64,000 nt of DNA from CAVWDI01 sp963793095. Lineage in GTDB: Bacteria; Chloroflexota; Anaerolineae; Anaerolineales; UBA4823. The notes below the pieces were generated by a model. The model was not told where the DNA came from. It did no database searches and saw only the letters and a program-made list of their open reading frames with translations. Numbering within the stretch: the first letter of the stretch is position 1; each line of letters begins with the position of its first letter. This document shows, piece by piece, positions 50,131 to 59,136 of this stretch. The stretch lies in the NCBI GenBank assembly GCA_963793095.1, contig CAWBYY010000001.1, forward strand, positions 372,001-436,000, written 5' to 3'. A program made the position numbers and the translations under genes.

Positions 50131-50646
50131 TTAATGCATTAACCGGCGGTTGATTGCCTGTGCCAGTCCCTCTGGATCCTGGGATCCAAGCAGTATTTTA
50201 TCCCCGTTTTGCAAGAGAATGCCAATAACCCTGCTCCCGCTGATTGTATAAACCGGGGGATTCCCACCTCCAATGTGGATGTCCAGAAAACCACGATTCT
50301 CAGGCGGCACCTCTTCTACCAAATTCACCGATTGGATTTCTGTAAACGGGATGGTGGTTTGGCTGGATAATGGCGAAAATTTTATATGAAGGCCTTCCGG
50401 ATCCAGTTCAGTTACCAGCCTGGTAATGTATAGCAGAATCGGTGCGAGCAATCCAAAAATTATCCAAAGTATAACTGTCATCCAATCCGGGATCGTGTTC
50501 GTTGAAAGCGGAGTTTTAAATAGTATTAAATTCAAAAAGCTGTACCAGGAAAGGCCTGCGGCTGCCATAAGCACGAGCAGTATCCAACGCTGGCGATAAT
50601 ACTGCATCTCCCGGAAATATGTTTTTTCGCCGGGATCAGTATTCAT
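50131..50646 (-). CDS. Bacterial PH-domain membrane protein
   Basis: A 171-residue protein with two transmembrane helices (about 20-42 and 57-77), followed by a PH-like beta domain (TELDPEGLHIKFSPLSSQTTIPFTEIQSVNLVEE, GGNPPVYTISGSRVIGILLQNGDKILLGSQDPEGLAQAI). This resembles the YdbS/YokE-type bacterial PH proteins of unknown function. Its start overlaps the end of the ATP-cone kinase gene by eleven bases, so the two are probably translated together. Confidence 0.75.
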   Translation of the reverse strand: MNTDPGEKTYFREMQYYRQRWILLVLMAAAGLSWYSFLNLILFKTPLSTNTIPDWMTVILWIIFGLLAPILLYITRLVTELDPEGLHIKFSPLSSQTTIPFTEIQSVNLVEEVPPENRGFLDIHIGGGNPPVYTISGSRVIGILLQNGDKILLGSQDPEGLAQAINRRLMH

Positions 50647-51976
50647 AAATGGAACCGCCGATAAATTCGCGTAAGACCGAATCGGGATGAACGATTAAAT
50701 CATCCTCCAGCGGGAGGATTTCATCCAGAACCTGGTAGACCCTTTGTGCCCGGGTGAAGGCGTCTGTTCGCAGAGGATCGTTATCGAATTCTTTCGTCCA
50801 GATCTTGAAGTTATCGAAAAGTTTTGGCTTATAAATCGAGAGTTCGTAAGGCATTCCACTGTTGATAATGTAATTTGCCTGATTGATATTAGGGATAATG
50901 TGACGCATTTCGCTGGCACGCACGTAGTGCCAGTGGAGCAGTGTCCTGGTAGGGTCGTAAGCCCGGTATGCCGCATCGCGCAGCATCCGGCGCATTAACC
51001 GGATGTCCGTCCAGCGCACATATTCACCCTGGGATGTTTTCATCTGGAGCAGGGGTTCCAGATAAACTTTAAATTTATTTGTTTCCGGAACGCTTCTGGT
51101 CATGTCTCCATACAGCCCGTGCAGGCTGTCGATCAGGATGACCTCATCTGGTTTAATTTTTAGAGGCGTCTGTTCGTTATAGCGTTTACCGGTTTTAAAA
51201 TCGTAAAAGGGTATCTTGACTTCCTGGCCTTCAACCAGCCTTTCCAGATGTTCATTTATCAAAGCCATGTCCAGAGCCTGGGGTGTTTCAAAATCATAAT
51301 CCCCGAATTCGTCTTTTGGATGCATTTCCAGGTCGTAGAAATAATTGTCCACATTTAAGGTGACCAGTTTTATACCAGCATGCTGCAGACGCTGGGATAT
51401 CTTGATGGTTGTGGTGGTTTTCCCAGATGAGGAGGGACCAGTGATGATTACGATTTTCAGCCTGTCGCAGCACTGGAGCATGGATATCACCGAATTCTCC
51501 ACATCAATATTGTAAGCTTCTTCAGCTTCAGCCACGATCCGGGAGATCTCGCCGTCCAGAATACGCTGGTTGAAATCCGCAATTGTGTTTACTCCATGTG
51601 CGACTGACCAGTCGAGCACCTGCCAGAGTTTCGGCCAGGGGATATTGGGCGAGGGGCTGAGAGCCTGGGCAGCCCTCTCCTGGCGCCGGCTGGCTCTTTC
51701 CTCCCGATAAAGGATATATGCTTTGGCAACTTTTGCATGTCCATTCTCGATCAGCACCTTTTCAACAATATCCTGGATCTCCTCCACTGTTGGTATATGG
51801 TCTTCGGGATTACTGGATTCCAGAACATCAACCACCTGCTGGCTCAGGTTTTGGGCGGTATTGCGGTCTCGCCCGCCAACAGCCACTGCCGCCCTGTAAA
51901 TTGCATTAGTGATCCGATCCTGGTTGAAAGGCACCACTGCTCCAGTCCGTTTTTCAACATATAAAATTTTTGACAT
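50636..51976 (-). CDS. ATP-cone domain fused to uridine kinase-type P-loop kinase
   Basis: A 446-residue protein. Residues about 1-90 form an ATP-cone (YVEKRTGAVVPFNQDRITNAIYRAAVAVGG...VEEIQDIVEKVLIENGHAKVAKAYILYREER), best known from ribonucleotide reductases and NrdR, where it senses ATP/dATP. Residues about 170-445 are a uridine kinase-like P-loop domain with Walker A GPSSSGKTT. The fusion is known from Chloroflexota and Thermotogota and suggests nucleotide-regulated nucleoside phosphorylation. The gene lies upstream of the PH-domain gene and downstream of the DtxR-type regulator. Confidence 0.88.
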   Translation of the reverse strand: MSKILYVEKRTGAVVPFNQDRITNAIYRAAVAVGGRDRNTAQNLSQQVVDVLESSNPEDHIPTVEEIQDIVEKVLIENGHAKVAKAYILYREERASRRQERAAQALSPSPNIPWPKLWQVLDWSVAHGVNTIADFNQRILDGEISRIVAEAEEAYNIDVENSVISMLQCCDRLKIVIITGPSSSGKTTTTIKISQRLQHAGIKLVTLNVDNYFYDLEMHPKDEFGDYDFETPQALDMALINEHLERLVEGQEVKIPFYDFKTGKRYNEQTPLKIKPDEVILIDSLHGLYGDMTRSVPETNKFKVYLEPLLQMKTSQGEYVRWTDIRLMRRMLRDAAYRAYDPTRTLLHWHYVRASEMRHIIPNINQANYIINSGMPYELSIYKPKLFDNFKIWTKEFDNDPLRTDAFTRAQRVYQVLDEILPLEDDLIVHPDSVLREFIGGSIYEY

Positions 51977-51981
51977 GATGA

Positions 51982-52698
51982 TTATGCGTTCAGTTCTATG
52001 AATATTTCCTGCGTAATTCTCGGGCCAAGGATTACCATATCCTTTCTACCCCTGACCCTTACTGTCAGGTTGTCGTCCAGTTTTGAATAAGCGAGTATGT
52101 CGATCCTTGCGCCGGGAATTATACCCAAATCCTGCAGGTATCTGAGCAGTTCCGGGTCTTCGTCTCTAACCTGGGTCACGACGCCTCCCTGGCCGGAACG
52201 CAGGTCAGACAGGCAGGTATGCAGCTTAACCGGCATTTCCAGGTCTTTATTGGGGATCGGGTCACCGTGGGGATCATATGATGGATAACCCAGGGCTTCT
52301 TCGATGCGCTGTTCGAACTCTTCTGATATCACATGCTCCAACTGATCTGCTTCCTCATGGACCTTATCCCAATCGTAACCAAGAACCTGGTGCAGGTACA
52401 TCTCCAGCAAACGGTGGTTGCGGATGATTTCGAGGGCGATTCGATTGCCTTCCGGCGTAAGCACGACTCCACGGTGTTTCTGGTATTCTATCAGCGGGGG
52501 AGTTATATCATCCAGTTTTTTGATCATACCGGAAACAGATGCCGGGGAAACCTCCAGCACCTGGGCGATTTTTTTGGTGCTGGCGCGATCGTATATGGTT
52601 GTAATCTGGTAAATTGTCTTCAAGTAATCTTCAATTGTATGAGTTATTCCATGCGCTGCAATTTGCTCATTCATACTGATCTGCCCATTTTTTTTCAA
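51982..52698 (-). CDS. DtxR/MntR family metal-dependent regulator with FeoA-like domain
   Basis: A 238-residue regulator: winged helix (about 18-80: TIEDYLKTIYQITTIYDRASTKKIAQVLEVSPASVSGMIKKLDD), dimerisation/metal domain (LTPEGNRIALEIIRNHRLLEMYLHQVLG...HEEADQLEHVISEEFEQRIEEALGYPSYDPHGDPIP) and a C-terminal FeoA-like SH3 domain. It controls iron or manganese genes, probably the feo operon just upstream. A second DtxR-like protein is the first gene of that operon. A direct start at 52698 or at an internal Met9 (52674) are both possible. Confidence 0.9.
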   Translation of the reverse strand: MKKNGQISMNEQIAAHGITHTIEDYLKTIYQITTIYDRASTKKIAQVLEVSPASVSGMIKKLDDITPPLIEYQKHRGVVLTPEGNRIALEIIRNHRLLEMYLHQVLGYDWDKVHEEADQLEHVISEEFEQRIEEALGYPSYDPHGDPIPNKDLEMPVKLHTCLSDLRSGQGGVVTQVRDEDPELLRYLQDLGIIPGARIDILAYSKLDDNLTVRVRGRKDMVILGPRITQEIFIELNA

Positions 52699-52736
52699 TA
52701 AACAAACCCATTGATTAATTTTCGGAGTTTTTAGAA

Positions 52737-54173
52737 TTATTGAATGATGAATTCAGCAATGCGCCAGATTTGGGCTACGAAAAATGTAACCGCAAATCCC
52801 ATTGCAACCGGTAGCAGGGCTGCGAGGGTTGTCCATTTCTTGCTGCCAGATTCTTTGTACATTGTGTAGATTGTTGTACTGCAGGGATTGTGGATAAGGC
52901 TGAACAGCATCAGGTTGACAGCAGTCAGCAGAGTCCAACCGCCAGCAACCAGGATTGAACGGGTGATATTTTCATCCGCTTCGAACATAACCCCCGATCC
53001 AGATCCGACATCCGCGCCAAGAACAAGCACGGTGAGCATCATTACGGTTGGGATCACAATCTCATTCGCTGGTATGGCGATGATGTATGCCAGCAGTATC
53101 ACGCCATTCAACCCAATCAATATACCCAGCGGATTGAGAAAGTTGATAATATATTCAGCCAGACTGGTACCGTCAATCGTGATGTTAGCAACGAGCCAGA
53201 TTATTGCGCCGGCTGGGGCGGCAAAGACAACTGCGCGCCAGAGAACATAAAGAGTGCGGTCGATAATTGAAGTGTAGACCGTTCGCAGGATTCTCGGAGG
53301 GCGGTAAGGCGGTAGTTCGAGGCTGAAAGTTGAGACTTCGCCTTTCAAAACAGTCCGCGAGAGCGCCCAGGACACGATAAAAGTGAGAATCACCCCAAGT
53401 ACTGCGATTGCCATCACAGAGGCGGCTGAAATAAGGCCAGCCAGATATGAAGGAACAAGCGCGCCGATAAAAAGGGTTGCGATCAGGATTTGAGTCGGCC
53501 AGCGCCCATTGCAAAGGGCAAAATTATTGGTGATCATTGCAATCAACCGCTCACGCGGGCTGTCAATAATGCGGGTTGATATCATCCCGGCAGCATTACA
53601 TCCAAACCCCATCATCATTGATAGAGATTGTTTTCCGTGCGCGCCGCTCTTTTTAAATACATTATCGAGATTAAATGCAACCCGCGGCAGGTAGCCAAAG
53701 TCTTCAAGTAATGTAAACAGTGGAAAAAAAATCGCCATCGGCGGGAGCATCACGCTCACCACCCAGGCTGTTGCCAGATAAATTCCATCGATTAAAAATC
53801 CGCTTAACCACCACGGAAGATTAATCGCATCCGCAACCTCATGCAGAATCGGGTAAATCCTGCCTATTAATAATTCGGCGATCAACTGAGAAGGGTAGTT
53901 TGCGCCAATAATTGTCAACCAAAAGACCAGCGCAAATAGCAACAGCATCAGGGGGAAACCCCAGATTTTGCTGGTGACAATTTTGTCGATTGTCCTGTCA
54001 AGATCGAAACGCGGTTTTTCTCCGGATCGGGTAACTGCCCGGTCAGCAATACTTGCTGCTTCTGTAAAGGTAGTTTCCATAATCTTTTCATGGAAATCGC
54101 CTCCAACTTTCCAGCGTAGGTTCTGGGCAGTGGATAATATTTCATCAACAGTAATCTGGGCAGGAAGATTCAT
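52737..54173 (-). CDS. feoB: Ferrous iron transporter B, membrane part (FeoB-C)
   Basis: A 478-residue protein with about eight to ten transmembrane helices and the Gate/nucleoside-recognition regions of FeoB (LPPMAIFFPLFTLLEDFGYLPRVAFNLDNVF, MMGFGCNAAGMISTRIIDSPRERLIAMITN). The FeoB C-terminal helices follow. It begins at ATG 54173, which overlaps the stop codon of the GTPase gene (ATGA), so the two halves are translationally coupled. Since each half is intact and the junction is an orderly overlap, this is a natural split rather than a frameshift. Confidence 0.9.
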   Translation of the reverse strand: MNLPAQITVDEILSTAQNLRWKVGGDFHEKIMETTFTEAASIADRAVTRSGEKPRFDLDRTIDKIVTSKIWGFPLMLLLFALVFWLTIIGANYPSQLIAELLIGRIYPILHEVADAINLPWWLSGFLIDGIYLATAWVVSVMLPPMAIFFPLFTLLEDFGYLPRVAFNLDNVFKKSGAHGKQSLSMMMGFGCNAAGMISTRIIDSPRERLIAMITNNFALCNGRWPTQILIATLFIGALVPSYLAGLISAASVMAIAVLGVILTFIVSWALSRTVLKGEVSTFSLELPPYRPPRILRTVYTSIIDRTLYVLWRAVVFAAPAGAIIWLVANITIDGTSLAEYIINFLNPLGILIGLNGVILLAYIIAIPANEIVIPTVMMLTVLVLGADVGSGSGVMFEADENITRSILVAGGWTLLTAVNLMLFSLIHNPCSTTIYTMYKESGSKKWTTLAALLPVAMGFAVTFFVAQIWRIAEFIIQ

Positions 54174-55045
54174 GATACCGGCTCCAGTCCAATTTCAACA
54201 AGCTGGCTTGCGCTGTCGGTTGAATCTCTCTCCAGATTCCCAAGCTCTCCATTATGGAGCGCCGTAATTATCCGTTCATCACCGTCCAGCAGCCGTTGGG
54301 CAACCCAACGTGTATTGGGGAGGCCGGGATAAACCTGTTCGATTTTTTCTGCAAGCATATCGATTGCTTTTTTTAATTCGAGCGGTTCGTTCAATACACG
54401 GTGCGGTCTGGTAACAAATTCGCCAGATGCGACATCATGGATTGATTTTACAAGCGCATCCAGCCCGTCTTTTTGTCTGGCAGCAGTCGGGACCACAGGC
54501 ACGCCAAGGTCACGAGAAAGTCGGCGCTGATCGATTTCAATTCCATGGCGTTTTGCTTCATCCATCAAGTTTAAACAGATGACAACCCGGTCGGTAATTT
54601 GCATCACCTGCAGGGCGAGGTTAAGATTTCGTTCGAGCTGGGTTGCATCCACGATAACAACCGTCACATCCGGCTGCCCGAAAAGGATAAAATCCCGGGC
54701 GATTTCCTCATCAATGCTGGTTGCCAGGAGAGAATAAGTCCCTGGCAGATCGACAAGCTTGAATTTATAACTGCCGTATTCAAATCCACCTTCTGCTCGC
54801 GATACAGTTTTGCCAGGCCAGTTCCCGGTGTGCTGGCGCAAACCTGTCAGAGCATTGAATACAGTGCTTTTACCTACGTTGGGATTACCAGCCAGGGCGA
54901 CAACAAAATCCCAATCCCCCATATCCACCCCCAGCTTTTTCAGGTTTGCTGCATTGTGGACCGGACAGCTTGCACAGTCTGTTGATAACCCTTTCGGTTG
55001 AACTTGTATTTCATTGAGTTCTGGTTTTTGAGATGAGGTTTTCAC
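54170..55045 (-). CDS. feoB: Ferrous iron transporter B, GTPase part (FeoB-N)
   Basis: A 291-residue FeoB N-terminal part. The G1 motif is GNPNVGKST at 53-61; DLPG is the G3 motif at 99-102; NLMDEAKRHG is the G4 region. A GDI-like helical part and a linker precede the junction. An N-terminal CASCPVH motif is a small cysteine extension. It directly follows the DtxR-FeoA-FeoA gene (4-base overlap) and is followed by FeoB-C with a 4-base overlap. Confidence 0.92.
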   Translation of the reverse strand: MKTSSQKPELNEIQVQPKGLSTDCASCPVHNAANLKKLGVDMGDWDFVVALAGNPNVGKSTVFNALTGLRQHTGNWPGKTVSRAEGGFEYGSYKFKLVDLPGTYSLLATSIDEEIARDFILFGQPDVTVVIVDATQLERNLNLALQVMQITDRVVICLNLMDEAKRHGIEIDQRRLSRDLGVPVVPTAARQKDGLDALVKSIHDVASGEFVTRPHRVLNEPLELKKAIDMLAEKIEQVYPGLPNTRWVAQRLLDGDERIITALHNGELGNLERDSTDSASQLVEIGLEPVS

Positions 55046-56082
55046 AAAGCCTCCTGAATGTGCTTAATGCGGATTAGATTTGCCTGGTCGTCTCTTAAAG
55101 CGATCAGTGCGCCTCTAATGCGGTATGCAGTTGGATCGCCGATGGGGCTGTCCATTTCAGCCTCAATGATAGTACCAGGTAGAATTCCAAGATCGAGCAT
55201 GCGCCTGCGTTCCGCCCCTCTAATCCGGGGCGAGAGCTCGATAACCTCGCCTTTCTGGCCCGGCTCCAGGACACCGAGCGGCTGGCCGACCTGTTTTTCG
55301 GACGGTTTTTCCCTGGGGATTTCCGCCACTGAAATGCTTGCAGCGACAAGAGGCGCCAGCAGATGTTCGTCTCCATTTGCCCAGAACCGGATTCTCTGCG
55401 GACTTTTTTCAATAAGGCTGATCTCCATTCCCGGGTGAAGCCCTTCAGCGACAAGCTGGGCGAAAACTACCTCCGGTTCATCTTCCATATGCACTATCCT
55501 GAGAGGCGTATCCAGAGACATGCTGGGAAGCGGGGCACCTCCGTGCATAACCATACTGCCATCCGCTGTTGGAATTGGGTCGCCATGAGGGTCGTGAGTA
55601 GGATTGCCGAGCTGGGAAGCCAGATTGGATGTTTCTGATGCAGACAGGTCGTGCTCGTAACGGTCAGCCTGATCGTGCCATTCTGATTCGGCATAGCCGG
55701 TCTCATCCGAAAGAAAGCGTTCCCAGAGCCGGTGGGCGCGGATGATCTGGAGGGCATAGTCCCTGCCTTCAGGGGTTAGAGCAAAGGTCTGGCCTTGAAT
55801 TTCGATCAGACCGCCTTCCTGCATGATTTCAACCAGGTTTGCGGCTTTGGAAGTGGAAATGTTTAGCGCGCCTGCCAGGCTTTCCAGTGTTGGCTCTTGA
55901 TGATAACGTTCTGCTTTGTGGATGTGTTTGAGGGCATCCTCCTGCAGGATCCGGTTTGTCATCCTTCTCGATTTCTGGATGTATCCGATCAAACCGCCGT
56001 TCGGCCAGAAAAGGAGTGCGCAAAATCCCAGAATTAAAATTCCTATCAGTAATGCGATTAATGGGTTATACATTCCATACAC
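55042..56082 (-). CDS. Membrane-anchored DtxR-type regulator with tandem FeoA domains
   Basis: A 346-residue protein. Residues about 8-28 are a transmembrane helix. Residues about 40-180 resemble DtxR: a winged helix (LQEDALKHIHKAERYHQEPTLESLAGALNISTSKAANLVEIMQEGGLIE) and a dimerisation region with the DPHGDPIP motif also seen in the regulator at 52.0 kb. Two FeoA-like domains follow (about 183-255 and 268-342). It is the first gene of the feo operon; no separate feoA gene exists here. GGAG lies three bases before the ATG at 56082 and eight before one at 56073, so the latter may be the true start. Confidence 0.82.
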   Translation of the reverse strand: MYGMYNPLIALLIGILILGFCALLFWPNGGLIGYIQKSRRMTNRILQEDALKHIHKAERYHQEPTLESLAGALNISTSKAANLVEIMQEGGLIEIQGQTFALTPEGRDYALQIIRAHRLWERFLSDETGYAESEWHDQADRYEHDLSASETSNLASQLGNPTHDPHGDPIPTADGSMVMHGGAPLPSMSLDTPLRIVHMEDEPEVVFAQLVAEGLHPGMEISLIEKSPQRIRFWANGDEHLLAPLVAASISVAEIPREKPSEKQVGQPLGVLEPGQKGEVIELSPRIRGAERRRMLDLGILPGTIIEAEMDSPIGDPTAYRIRGALIALRDDQANLIRIKHIQEAL

Positions 56083-56105
56083 TCCAGCGTTTCTTATTAT
56101 TGATA

Positions 56106-56134
56106 ATAATAATGCAAAAAATTAGATATGTCAA
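56106..56134 (-). promoter_or_regulatory. Promoter of the feo operon
   Basis: Read leftward, TTGACA (forward 56129-56134), a 17-base spacer and TATTAT (forward 56106-56111) make a near-consensus sigma-70 promoter about 25 bases before the first gene start. Confidence 0.75.
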
Positions 56135-56137
56135 TCA

Positions 56138-56164
56138 CCTAAAAAAATTATTAGGTAATCCTAA
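56138..56164. promoter_or_regulatory. DtxR-box-like palindromes upstream of the feo operon
   Basis: CCTAA (56138-56142), TTAGG (56151-56155) and CCTAA (56160-56164) lie in a row; the last two form the palindrome TTAGGTAATCCTAA. TTAGG/CCTAA half-sites are the core of DtxR/IdeR-type boxes. They sit immediately upstream of the -35 element, so repression or activation by either neighbouring DtxR-family protein is possible. Confidence 0.6.
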
Positions 56165-56217
56165 ATTATAATATGCAATTCAATTGGAGACTGCCCTAAA
56201 AGAAGTGAAACCCGAGT

Positions 56218-57456
56218 TTATTTTGTATTATTTACCAGCATGGATAAAGCAGTGAGGTTTAGAAGCGCCTTTGGGATAAAAGATGAAATTAAGACATATT
56301 CCTGGTCTTTTGAATCATCAGGGCTGCGCTGAGAGCAGTGGGTATTCTCTCCGATTGGGCCTAATCCATCCAGTGTTGGGAAGAAATTCCACAACCAGTT
56401 TCCGTCGCTCAAACCTCCACGCATTTCTTCCGTTGTTTCCATCCCCAGGGATTGGGCGGCAGCCTTCCATATGTTGTACAGATCAAGGGTGTTCTGGTTG
56501 CGAGGCCAGGGTGCAACCCGGTCGATCATTTCCACAGAAACATTACAGGGATAACCATCCCGGCTTGTTACCTGTGAAGAATCTGCCAGATTCATCATTT
56601 TATGCACCCCTTCCTCAAATATTCCCTGATCGAAAGCACGCATTTCAACTTCCGCCTGGGCTTGATGGGGAACCCGGTTCACAACTGTACCACCCCGGAC
56701 GATCCCCGGATTGAAAGTGATCTCTTTGTCATAATCTGTAAACGAGGCGATGGTCTGGATTGTGCGGGAAATTTGCACAACCGCGTTCGCCCCACGGTCA
56801 TGGTTGTTGCCGGCATGGGCTGATCTTCCTTCGACCTTTACCTGAAAAGTCGCCCGGCCTTTCCGCCCCACTACCAGCGGGTATCTGCCGTCGTTTTCCT
56901 TTCCACCTTCAAACACCAGGCAGGCTGTTGTATTTTCTGGCAGATTGTCTTTACACAATTTCCCAAAATCAGGCGACAAGCTCTCTTCGGCGGCATTAAT
57001 TAAAATAATCCAATTGATCGATTTAAATAAATGCGGGTGAAATTTCCGCAGCCCTTCCAGCACCATATAGATCATTACGGTACCGCCCTTGATATCAACT
57101 GTCCCGGGACCATAGATCCGGTCGCCTTCAACTCTCCAGGCGAAATCATTCAATTGCTCGTCCTCCGGTGAAAAAACCGTATCCAGGTGCGAGATTAAAC
57201 CGATGGAGGCATACGCCGTATCAGATGGGGCTGATTTTAAGAGCAGATGTTTACCAAACTCCGGATTTTCACACTGGACAAAGTTGGATTCAAAACCCAA
57301 TTCACCAAAATATTGGCCGGTCAGCCTGCCAAGTCTGTTAACGCCATCAGGATTAGCGCTGAAACTGTTAATCTTAACCATCCCCTGCAGCATTTCTAAA
57401 TAGTCGTCCAACTTGCGCTCAAAAAATGTTGAATAGGATTGTTGGATCTCTGTCAT
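56218..57456 (-). CDS. M20 family metallopeptidase (glutamate carboxypeptidase type)
   Basis: A 412-residue zinc-dependent exopeptidase with the usual two-domain layout: GLISHLDTVF (first metal His/Asp), GPGTVDIKGG, INAAEESLSPDFG (catalytic Glu-Glu) and the dimerisation domain with GRSAHAGNNHDRGANAVVQI. It resembles carboxypeptidase G2-type enzymes, which remove C-terminal Glu or acyl groups. It is monocistronic, read leftward, and divergent from the arsenate reductase gene. Confidence 0.9.
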   Translation of the reverse strand: MTEIQQSYSTFFERKLDDYLEMLQGMVKINSFSANPDGVNRLGRLTGQYFGELGFESNFVQCENPEFGKHLLLKSAPSDTAYASIGLISHLDTVFSPEDEQLNDFAWRVEGDRIYGPGTVDIKGGTVMIYMVLEGLRKFHPHLFKSINWIILINAAEESLSPDFGKLCKDNLPENTTACLVFEGGKENDGRYPLVVGRKGRATFQVKVEGRSAHAGNNHDRGANAVVQISRTIQTIASFTDYDKEITFNPGIVRGGTVVNRVPHQAQAEVEMRAFDQGIFEEGVHKMMNLADSSQVTSRDGYPCNVSVEMIDRVAPWPRNQNTLDLYNIWKAAAQSLGMETTEEMRGGLSDGNWLWNFFPTLDGLGPIGENTHCSQRSPDDSKDQEYVLISSFIPKALLNLTALSMLVNNTK

Positions 57457-57551
57457 TGGTTTTTACTCCCATCTTTTTCGTTAAATTTATCATATAGATT
57501 TTTCCATAGGGTGGCTTTTTTTTCGAACTATAATAGTTAAGGAATGTTAAC

Positions 57552-57580
57552 TTGACCTTTAAGCATCGAAAAACTATAGT
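57552..57580 (+). promoter_or_regulatory. Promoter of the arsenate reductase gene
   Basis: TTGACC (57552-57557), a 17-base spacer and TATAGT (57575-57580), 57 bases before the TTG start. Confidence 0.6.
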
Positions 57581-57636
57581 ATGTTACCAACAAAATCTGG
57601 GTTTACAAACATTGAGTTTTTGGAACGGGAGGTAAA

Positions 57637-58068
57637 TTGAACAGCCAGAACAAAAAACTGGTCCTTTTCCTGTGTACAGGAAACTCCTGCCGGTCGCAGA
57701 TGGCAGAAGCGATTGTTAATGATGAAATGGGGGATGAATGGAAGGCATACAGCGCCGGGACAAAACCTGCAGGTTATGTTCATCCGCGGGCATTACAGGC
57801 GCTGGCAGAGGCCGGTATCCAGCATAAGGGCTATTCAAAATCTGTGGATGAATTCAGGGAGATGCTGTTTAATCTGGTTGTTACAGTTTGCGACTCGGCC
57901 GCGGAGGAGTGCCCGGTCTGGCTCGGGCCAGGTATAAGAGTTCACCAGAGTTACCCGGATCCAGCTGAGGCGACCGGGACTGAGCAGGAAATTATGCAGG
58001 CATTTCGGAGTGTAAGGGACAGCATTCAGAGAGAGATCCCAGATCTCCTGCGGGACAGTATTGTTTAA
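57637..58068 (+). CDS. arsC: Arsenate reductase ArsC, thioredoxin/LMW-PTP type
   Basis: Reduces arsenate to arsenite through a cysteine cascade. The 143 residues have the phosphatase loop CTGNSCRS (Cys13, Arg19) and further cysteines in VCDSAAEECPVW that act in the cascade. It belongs to the LMW-PTP-fold ArsC family. The start is TTG with GGGAGG five bases before it. There is no arsR or efflux gene nearby. Confidence 0.87.
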   Translation: MNSQNKKLVLFLCTGNSCRSQMAEAIVNDEMGDEWKAYSAGTKPAGYVHPRALQALAEAGIQHKGYSKSVDEFREMLFNLVVTVCDSAAEECPVWLGPGIRVHQSYPDPAEATGTEQEIMQAFRSVRDSIQREIPDLLRDSIV

Positions 58069-58096
58069 TTGCTGTATGTTTGGAATGGTATAGTGC

Positions 58097-58984
58097 TTAT
58101 TTTGTGCTGTTTACCACTACGATACTGCCCACAATCAGAATTGAGCCAAAAGCAAGCTGCAAATCCAGTTTTTCCCCGAGGATCAATACCCCCAGCGCCA
58201 CGCCAACCAGGGGGAAGATATATGTTACCAGGGTGGATCTGGTTGGTCCGACAGAATGGATTAGATAATAATACAGCAGGAATGCCAGACCTGAGCCAAG
58301 GATGCCAAGCCAGGCGAGAGAAAGCCATGTTATTGGAAGTTCTGGCAGGGACAAAGGCCCTTCTGCAGATGCTGCCAGCAGCCAGAGGATTAATGTCGAA
58401 CCCAGCAAAGGCACCAGACCCTGTTCTATATAAGAGAGGCCTTTCAGGTTGCGCCGGGCAAACACAGCGCTGCCCGCATAGAGCAGGGACGCAAGCAGCA
58501 CCGCTCCCTGGCCCAGGATAAGCAGGATTGGATTGCCTTCGAGCATGGTGCTGCGGTTGAGATCCCGGCTGATCAAAATAAGAATCCCCAGAAAACCGGT
58601 TATTAATCCAATCAGTTTACGGGCTGTGATGCGGTCATCGGCAAGCGCAAAATGGGCGATCAGCATGGCGAACAGCGGAGTTGTGCTGTTTAACACTGCC
58701 GCAATCGCCGAATCGATGTGCTGTTCTCCCCAGGTTATCAGCACATAGGGAATTGCGACGTTCGTAAAGCCGAAAATCGTCAGAATTATCCACATCCTGC
58801 CTGATTTTGGCATAGCCTGGCGGGCGATAAGTGCGGCGGCAGTGAGAGTTAAAATTGCAAAGGAAAGCCGAATGGCGACCAGCAGGATGGGGTTTGTCTC
58901 CTGGACCGCGATCTTTATCCACATAAAAGACGAACCCCATAAAGTTCCCAGTACGATAAAAGCCAGCCAGTCCTTGAGTTTCAT
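58097..58984 (-). CDS. EamA/DMT family transporter
   Basis: A 295-residue inner-membrane protein with ten predicted hydrophobic helices in two EamA repeats (LGTLWGSSFMWIKIAVQETNPILLVAIR; FVLYYYLIHSVGPTRSTLVTYIFPLVGVALGVLILGEKL). Members export amino acids and metabolites. It ends convergently with the arsenate reductase gene. The substrate is unknown. Confidence 0.9.
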   Translation of the reverse strand: MKLKDWLAFIVLGTLWGSSFMWIKIAVQETNPILLVAIRLSFAILTLTAAALIARQAMPKSGRMWIILTIFGFTNVAIPYVLITWGEQHIDSAIAAVLNSTTPLFAMLIAHFALADDRITARKLIGLITGFLGILILISRDLNRSTMLEGNPILLILGQGAVLLASLLYAGSAVFARRNLKGLSYIEQGLVPLLGSTLILWLLAASAEGPLSLPELPITWLSLAWLGILGSGLAFLLYYYLIHSVGPTRSTLVTYIFPLVGVALGVLILGEKLDLQLAFGSILIVGSIVVVNSTK

Positions 58985-59136
58985 AGATAATAGAATCCAC
59001 GGTTAATGATTGTTGGCGACCAATGGGAGCGAGTTTATCATAAAGGATAATTGTTGTGTTGCCGGGATCAGGCTGTTTCCCCCTTATACCTGGATTCGGA
59101 ATATTCTGACTGCTGAAACGCGCTGATCAGAGTGTT

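Noticed and set aside
52737..55045. FeoB split as a frameshift
   Set aside because: The two genes overlap by an orderly ATGA and each half is complete at the junction, unlike the one-base breaks elsewhere.
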